A stretch of DNA of 64,000 nt from JAGVSR01 sp963786675. GTDB taxonomy: Bacteria; Pseudomonadota; Alphaproteobacteria; Rhizobiales; Hyphomicrobiaceae. The position numbers and the translations under genes are program-made. The notes under the pieces were generated by a model that did not search any database, had not been told where the DNA came from, and saw only the letters and a list, made by a program, of their open reading frames with translations. Positions 59,175 to 64,000 of this stretch are shown here, piece by piece; position 1 is the first letter of the stretch, and each line of letters opens with the position of its first letter. The DNA lies in NCBI GenBank assembly GCA_963786675.1, contig CAWAZY010000004.1, positions 434,001 to 498,000 of the forward strand, written 5' to 3'.

Positions 59175-61033
59175 TTGCCGCGCGCGGCCTTCACCGCAGC
59201 TGCCTTCGCGGGATCGATCCACCAGGCGTTGACGTAAGCGGGATTCTGCGACGGCAGCTTGTCGGGGCGGCCGTAGATGTCCCAGATGGCCACGCGGTCA
59301 TAGGGGTAGTACCACTGCGGGACGAGATAGAAATTCCACAATAGCGCGCGGTCGAGTGCGCGAGTCGCGGCCACCAGTTCCTCACGGCCGCTCGCGAACA
59401 CGACCTTATCGATCAGCGTGTCGATGGCCTTGTTCTTGATGCCGATGGTGTTGCGGCTGCCTTCGCGGTCGGCGGACGTGGAGCCCCAGAAGTCGCGTTG
59501 TTCGTTGCCGGGCGAGTGCGACTGGCCGAAGCCATCCACGATCAAATCGAAGTCGCGCGATTTTTCACGGCGCTCATACTGTGAGCTGTCGACAACGCGG
59601 ACGCTCGCCGCAACGCCGAGCTTCTTCAGGTTCTCGATGTAGGGCAGAACGATGCGCTCGAAATCCGGCTGAACCAGCAGGATTTCGGCCTTCAAGAGCT
59701 GGCCCGACGCATCCTTGCGCTGACCGCCCGACACCTTCCAGCCCGCCTCATCGAGCAACTTGGACGCCGTGCGCATGTTATTGCGGAATTCCTCATCCGA
59801 GCCGTGGACCGGGCTCGTCCACGGGGTCGTGAAGACCTCAGGCGGCAGATCGGCTTTCACCTCGTTCAAGATTTCCAGTTCGCGCCCTTCCGGCAACCCC
59901 GTGGCCGCCAGCTCCGAATTGCCAAAGAAGCTCTGCGCGCGCACGTACTGTCCATAAAAGATCGACTTGTTGAGCGCTTCGAAATTGAAGGCGAGCGCAA
60001 AGGCGCGTCGGACGCGAATGTCGTCGAACTGTTTGCGGCGCAAATTGAATGCGAAGGCCTGCATGGGCGCAACACGCTTGTGAGGCAGCGCTTCCTTTTT
60101 CACGAGGCCTTTCTTGGCGGCATCGAATTCGTACTGAGTGGCCCAGGACCCAGCAGAGCTCTCAGGCCAATAGTCCACAACGCCGGACTTGAACGACTCG
60201 AACGCGGGCGTGCGGTCTTTGAAGTAAATGTAGGAAATTTCGTCGAAGTTGTTGAGGCCGCGCGCGACCGGCAGATCTTTCGCCCACCAGTCCTGCACGC
60301 GCTCGTAAACGATGCGGCGGCCGGCATCGACCGTCTTGATCTTGTATGCGCCCGATCCCATCGGCGGCTCAAGCGACGACTTGCCCAAATCGCGCGTCTC
60401 ACCTTTAGCGTCCTTGCCCTCGTAGAAGTGCTTCGGGACGATGTTGAGCTGGCCGACAATCTGGGGCAGTTCGCGATTGCCGGTCTTGTCGAAAGTGAAC
60501 GTCACCTCGCGATCGCCGGTCTTCTCCACCTTGACGACGTTCTGGTAGTAGAACGCAATCCGCGGATCGTTCTTCTTCATCTCGGTGAAGCTGAAAATGA
60601 CGTCCTCGGGCGTCACAGGCTTGCCGTCATGGAATTTCGCTTCCGCGCGCAGCCCAAAGGTGGCCGAGCTGTAGTCGTCCGGATAGGAAATCCATTCGGC
60701 CAACAAGCCGTACTCCGCCGAGGGCTCGTCGGGGGAATTGAACAAGAGCGTATCGAAGACGTTGCCGAGACCCGCAGCCGGCTGGCCCTTAATCGTGAAT
60801 GGGTTCAGGCTGTCGAATGTCCCGATGGCCGTCAGACGCAGTGCGCCGCCCTTGGGAGCATCCGGATTGGCCCACTCGAAGTGCGTGAAGTCCGCCGGCA
60901 ATTTGGGTTCGCCAATAAGCGAGACGGCATGGCGCTTTTTCGCCGCGCCCGCGTCACCAGCCTGGGCATTCGGCACCAGCGGCAACACCATGAGAGCGGC
61001 AAGCAAACCTGCAAACAGCGAAGCGCGATTCAT
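59171..61033 (-). CDS. yejA: Peptide ABC transporter substrate-binding protein (YejA-like), copy 1
   Basis: 620 aa. Signal peptide MNRASLFAGLLAALMVLPLV...AQA (residues 1-24). SBP_bac_5 features: DFTHFEWANPDAPKGGALRL (about residues 48-67), FGLRAEAKFHDGKPVTPEDV (about 125-144) and NTIGIKNKAIDTLIDKVVFA (about 535-554). I chose the ATG at 61033 because it begins the signal peptide; the frame upstream is polar. It is the first gene of the five-gene transporter operon and is coupled to the next gene by a 4-bp overlap. Confidence 0.9.
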   Translation of the reverse strand: MNRASLFAGLLAALMVLPLVPNAQAGDAGAAKKRHAVSLIGEPKLPADFTHFEWANPDAPKGGALRLTAIGTFDSLNPFTIKGQPAAGLGNVFDTLLFNSPDEPSAEYGLLAEWISYPDDYSSATFGLRAEAKFHDGKPVTPEDVIFSFTEMKKNDPRIAFYYQNVVKVEKTGDREVTFTFDKTGNRELPQIVGQLNIVPKHFYEGKDAKGETRDLGKSSLEPPMGSGAYKIKTVDAGRRIVYERVQDWWAKDLPVARGLNNFDEISYIYFKDRTPAFESFKSGVVDYWPESSAGSWATQYEFDAAKKGLVKKEALPHKRVAPMQAFAFNLRRKQFDDIRVRRAFALAFNFEALNKSIFYGQYVRAQSFFGNSELAATGLPEGRELEILNEVKADLPPEVFTTPWTSPVHGSDEEFRNNMRTASKLLDEAGWKVSGGQRKDASGQLLKAEILLVQPDFERIVLPYIENLKKLGVAASVRVVDSSQYERREKSRDFDLIVDGFGQSHSPGNEQRDFWGSTSADREGSRNTIGIKNKAIDTLIDKVVFASGREELVAATRALDRALLWNFYLVPQWYYPYDRVAIWDIYGRPDKLPSQNPAYVNAWWIDPAKAAAVKAARGK

Positions 61034-61172
61034 CGACAGGGGGTCCTCCTCAGCGGTGTCTCGACTTGCATACGCCCCGGCGGGCGCGAACGGGTCACTT
61101 GTGAATAGCATGGCGATCCGCGCCATACGCGGGCGCTCCCGCTTAAACTTTCTTAATGTCCCGTGCACGCAA

Positions 61173-61202
61173 AAAGCCCCGCCAACGTGTTGGCGGGGCT
61201 TT
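61173..61202 (-). terminator. Intrinsic terminator of the cytochrome c gene
   Basis: A perfect 13-bp stem AAAGCCCCGCCAA/TTGGCGGGGCTTT (61173-61185 with 61190-61202), loop CGTG. On the minus strand it is followed by further T, 24 bp after the cytochrome stop. It insulates the downstream yej operon. Confidence 0.88.
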
Positions 61203-61226
61203 GTTTTCGGTCGATGAACGGATCGA

Positions 61227-61907
61227 TTAGTTGGGTAGCGGCGCCGGTTGGTCGGCCAGCGTGCGCATGTAGGCGATCAAGTTGGCGATGTCGCCGTTGT
61301 CCTTGATGCCGTTGAAGACCATTTTGGTGCCGGGCAGATAGCCCTTCGGCTTATGGATGAAGGCCGCGAGATCTTCGTACGTCCAGTCGCCGCCCTTGCC
61401 CTTCAGCGCATCGGAGTACTTGGCGGCGAAGTCGGCGTAACCACCCTTCGGCCGTCCAACGATCCCCCACAGGTTCGGGGCCACTGTGCTGGGCGCATCC
61501 TTCTTGACGACGTGGCAGGACGAGCACTTCTTGAATACGCCGGCGCCATCCTCGGGTTTGGCGGACGCCAGCATGGCGACGACGGCCTTGGGATCGAAAC
61601 CGCCGGCGGCGGGAGCGGGAGCATTGGCAGGAGCCGCAGCATCGGCTGCCGGGGCGGCGGGCGCTTCGGCGGCGGCGCTATCGGTGGCGGCTGGCGCTGC
61701 AACTCCCGCCTCCGGCGCTGCAACCCCCGCCTCCGGCGCTGCGGCATCGGCCGCGGGAGCTTCTGCCGTCTCCATTGGCAAGCGGTAGCCGACCTGTTCC
61801 TCGCCATGTGGCGCGAGGCGCGCCTCGATGATCAGCTTGGAAGTGACAATCAGGAGGAGAGCACAAATGACCGCCCCGGCGATCTTGCTCAGTTCGAAGG
61901 AATCCAT
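61227..61907 (-). CDS. cycM: Membrane-anchored class I cytochrome c (CycM type)
   Basis: 226 aa. An uncleaved N-terminal helix (IAGAVICALLLIVTSKLII, about residues 8-26) anchors it; an Ala/Pro-rich linker (about 45-105) follows, then the cytochrome domain with haem motif CSSCHVV (about residue 129) and the axial methionine likely in PGTKMVFNGI (about 195). In relatives CycM carries electrons from the bc1 complex to the terminal oxidase. The linker contains a 21-bp (7-aa, PEAGVAA) tandem repeat at 61693-61734. Start ATG 61907 gives MDSFELSKIAG. Confidence 0.9.
   Translation of the reverse strand: MDSFELSKIAGAVICALLLIVTSKLIIEARLAPHGEEQVGYRLPMETAEAPAADAAAPEAGVAAPEAGVAAPAATDSAAAEAPAAPAADAAAPANAPAPAAGGFDPKAVVAMLASAKPEDGAGVFKKCSSCHVVKKDAPSTVAPNLWGIVGRPKGGYADFAAKYSDALKGKGGDWTYEDLAAFIHKPKGYLPGTKMVFNGIKDNGDIANLIAYMRTLADQPAPLPN
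61693..61734 (-). repeat. 21-bp tandem repeat in the cycM linker
   Basis: Two nearly identical 21-bp units (61693-61713, 61714-61734; one base different) starting GGCGCTGCAAC, with a degenerate third start at 61735. In frame; encodes the PEAGVAA repeat of a flexible linker. Confidence 0.8.
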
Positions 61908-62150
61908 CGCTCGACCTTTCTGTTGCTGCGCTTGCCACGCGGATCGGTGGAACCGTGCGGCCCGCACGCCGCCCGTGCGGCGGCAACGTGAGCAGTTAGC
62001 CCGGATTTACGGATTTCCGCCTCGCCTTGCAACGCAGCACATGCTGTGATCTAGACGTTTGCGACGAGACCTATTGTCACCGTCGCCGCCCGTGGGGGCT
62101 GGATCCCACGCCCCGGCCTTCAAAGCCCGGCCTTCAAAGGTTGTGCCGCC

Positions 62151-62908
62151 ATGCCACGCGTTCTCGTCCTGATCCCCGCGCGACTCAAAGCCAGCCGCCT
62201 CCCCGACAAGCCCCTGGCCGACATTCACGGCGCGCCCATGATCGTCCACGTATGGCGCCAAGCCATGGCCGCCGAGTGCGGCCGGGTGGTGGTGGCGACC
62301 GACAGCGGCGCCATCGCTCATGCCATCCGCACGGCCGGGCGGCGAAGCCGTGATGACCCGCCCCGATCATGCGTCGGGGTCCGATCGCGTCTATGAGGCC
62401 CTGAACCGGATCGATCCCGACGCCGACGCGGACGTGATCGTCAACCTGCAGGGCGACCTGCCGACGCTCGATCCGATGCTCGTCAGACAATGCATCGCGC
62501 CGCTCGCCGAGCGGGGGCCCGACATCACGACCCTGTGCGCCGAGATCCGCGACGAGGAGGAGCGCACCAACCCGAACGTGGTCAAGGTCGTCGGGAACGC
62601 CGCTGCCGCAGCCGGGCCGCCTGCGCGCGCTCTACTTCACGCGCGCCACGGCGCCCCATGGCGATGGGCCGCTTTACCATCACATCGGAATCTACGCCTA
62701 CCGGCGCACGGCGCTGGAACGGTTCGTGGCACTGAAGCCGTCGCCGCTGGAGGTGCGCGAGCGCCTCGAACAGCTGCGCGCGCTCGAGGACGGCATGCGC
62801 ATCGACGTGTCGATCGTTGACACGGTTCCGCTCGGTGTCGATACTCCCGCCGATCTGGAACGGGCCCGCCGGATGCTCTCCGGTGCTGGCAGTGCCGCCG
62901 CTTCCTGA
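62151..62908 (+). CDS. kdsB: CMP-KDO synthetase KdsB, two frameshifts
   Basis: About 252 codons with two extra bases removed. It activates KDO with CTP for lipopolysaccharide. MPRVLVLIPARLKASRLPDKPLADIHGAPMI is the nucleotide-binding N-terminus, DHASGSDRVYEALNRID and VNLQGDLPTLDP follow, and SIVDTVPLGVDTPADLERAR ends the protein. Breaks are near 62336-62342 (surplus G in GGCCGGGCGG) and 62608-62616 (surplus G in GCCGGGCCGCC). As an essential lipopolysaccharide gene in Gram-negatives, it is unlikely to be truly broken. It is divergent from cycM. Confidence 0.88.
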
Positions 62909-62969
62909 CCGGACACCCAGACAAAAGCCCGCCCAGACGCCAGCCTGTTCAACGCCAGAGCCCTCAGCG

Positions 62970-63876
62970 ATGCCGACATCGAAGCACGCCGCCACGCCAC
63001 GACGGATCGCCTACCAGGGCGAGCCGGGCGCCAACTCGCATCTGGCTTGCCGCGAGGCCTATCCGGACTACGAGGCCGTCGCCTATCCGACATTCGAGGA
63101 TGCCCTGGCCGCGGTGAAATCCGGCGACGTCGCCTATGCCATGATCCCGATCGAAAATTCGGTCGCCGGCCGCGTCGCGGACATCCACCACCTGCTGCCT
63201 GACGCCGATCTCTATATCGTGGGCGAGCATTTTCTGCGCGTGCATCACCAGCTGATGGCCAAGCCCGGCGCGACACTCGACACCATCAAGTCGCGTCATG
63301 AGCCACACCCAGGCTCTCGGCCAGTGCCGCAATACGCTGCGCAAGCTCGGCCTGAAGCCGGTGCCGGAGGCCGATACGGCGGGCTCGGCGCGCATGGTGG
63401 CGGAAGTCGGCCGACCCCTCCGTTGGCCGCGCTGGCGTCACGGCTCGCGGCCGAAATCTACGGCCTCGACAATTCTCAAGAGCGACGTTGAGGATGAGGC
63501 GCACAACACGACGCGTTTCGTCGTGCTGGCGTCCGACCCCGACGACGCGGAACCCGAAGACGGCGTCGTCGTGACCACGTTCCTCTTCCGCGTGCGCAAC
63601 GTGCCCGCAGCGCTGTACAAGGCGCTCGGCGGATTTGCCACCAACGGCGTCAACATGACGAAGCTCGAAAGCTACCAGACGGAAGGCACCTTCAACGCGA
63701 CGATGTTTTTTGCCGATATCGAAGGCCATCCGGTCGAACGCAACGTGCAGCTGGCGCTTGAGGAGCTGTCGTTCTTCTCGACCGAGCTGAAGGTGCTCGG
63801 CACCTACCTCGCGAGCCCCTACCGCGCGGAAGCCAAGGCCCGCGCCCGTCCCGCCGAAGCCCGGATCGGCCATTGA
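62970..63876 (+). CDS. pheA: Prephenate dehydratase PheA, about four frameshifts
   Basis: About 301 codons once four extra bases are removed. Converts prephenate to phenylpyruvate for phenylalanine synthesis. The N-terminal dehydratase domain shows RIAYQGEPGANSHLACREAYP and IPIENSVAGRVADIHHLLP. MSHTQALGQCRNTLRKLG follows in another frame, then ASRLAAEIYGLD in a third. The C-terminal ACT domain (TTFLFRVRNVPAALYKALGGF, GVNMTKLESYQTEG) binds phenylalanine. Breaks lie near 63290-63296, 63406-63412, 63421-63428 and 63471-63475. The start ATG at 62970 matches family N-termini. Confidence 0.85.
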
Positions 63877-63889
63877 AGGACGCTGCCGC

Positions 63890-64000
63890 ATGAGGCTTGC
63901 CGGCAAGATCGCCATCGTCACGGGAGCCGCGTCCGGATTTGGACGCGGCATCGCGGAAGCCTTCGCGCACGAGGGCGCCAAGGTGATGGTCGCGGATCGC
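63890..64000 (+). CDS. Short-chain dehydrogenase/reductase, 3' truncated by window edge
   Basis: 37 codons are visible. MRLAGKIAIVTGAASGFGRG is the classical SDR start with the TGxxxGxG NAD(P)-binding motif (TGAASGFG), followed by EAFAHEGAKVMVADR, where the aspartate suggests NAD preference. Substrate cannot be told. It begins 13 bp after pheA. Confidence 0.85.
   Translation, partial: MRLAGKIAIVTGAASGFGRGIAEAFAHEGAKVMVADR

Noticed and set aside
61693..61745. Repeat in the cytochrome gene considered as a mobile-element trace
   Set aside because: A short in-frame repeat in an Ala/Pro linker is ordinary replication slippage.

Overview
The window looks like a chromosomal stretch of a methylotrophic alphaproteobacterium, most likely of the order Hyphomicrobiales (Rhizobiales). 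The evidence is a GcrA-type cell-cycle regulator, a bioBFDAZ biotin operon with the alphaproteobacterial BioZ, an argD-argF-hslO operon, and a GC-rich sequence with strong third-position G+C bias. Genus and species cannot be told from the sequence alone. I saw no rRNA, tRNA, CRISPR array, insertion sequence or integrase.

Layout. 1-9.5 kb: a 5'-truncated PhoX-family phosphatase, a GNAT acetyltransferase, the biotin operon bioB-F-D-A-Z, an exported caspase-like protein, and a GlcG-type protein on the other strand. 9.7-17 kb: a GMC oxidoreductase, a DUF2147 protein, gcrA, then argD-argF-hslO. 17-23 kb (minus strand): a heterotetrameric sarcosine oxidase / N-methylglutamate dehydrogenase operon (soxB-D-A-G) with a translationally coupled XRE-cupin regulator. 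23-30 kb: an ammonium/methylammonium transporter with a small membrane protein, and a branched-chain-type ABC transporter split over two converging transcription units. 30-39.8 kb: a TPR protein and a seven-gene plus-strand run of FAD oxidoreductase, type III glutamine synthetase, three glutamate-synthase-like subunits, a small unknown protein and a second FAD oxidoreductase. 39.8-46.8 kb: a cupin, tdm (TMAO demethylase, DUF1989-GcvT), tmm (trimethylamine monooxygenase), a GntR regulator, a class I glutamine amidotransferase and a GFA-family protein. 47-51.4 kb: a second, canonical mgsABC-gmaS set. 51.5-64 kb: ubiB, a yejA-A-B-E-F peptide ABC transporter, a membrane-anchored cytochrome c, kdsB, pheA and the start of an SDR gene.

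How the genes work together. Roughly 17-51 kb reads as one methylated-amine catabolic island. Tmm makes TMAO from trimethylamine, and Tdm splits TMAO to dimethylamine and formaldehyde. GmaS makes gamma-glutamylmethylamide from methylamine, MgsABC makes N-methylglutamate, and the SoxBDAG/MgdABCD-type complex oxidises it to glutamate with release of the C1 unit. Transporters, regulators and a formaldehyde-related GFA protein surround these genes. No dimethylamine monooxygenase was recognised. The second, divergent GS/glutamate-synthase-like module at 31.3-39.8 kb has no obvious substrate and is the best candidate here for an undescribed system.

Sequence quality. Twelve places carry one surplus base that breaks an otherwise intact conserved gene (GMC oxidoreductase, DUF2147, gmaS, ubiB, yejB, kdsB, pheA). 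All have the same sign and many lie in GGCC/CCGG-type contexts. They look like sequencing or assembly errors rather than real pseudogenes.
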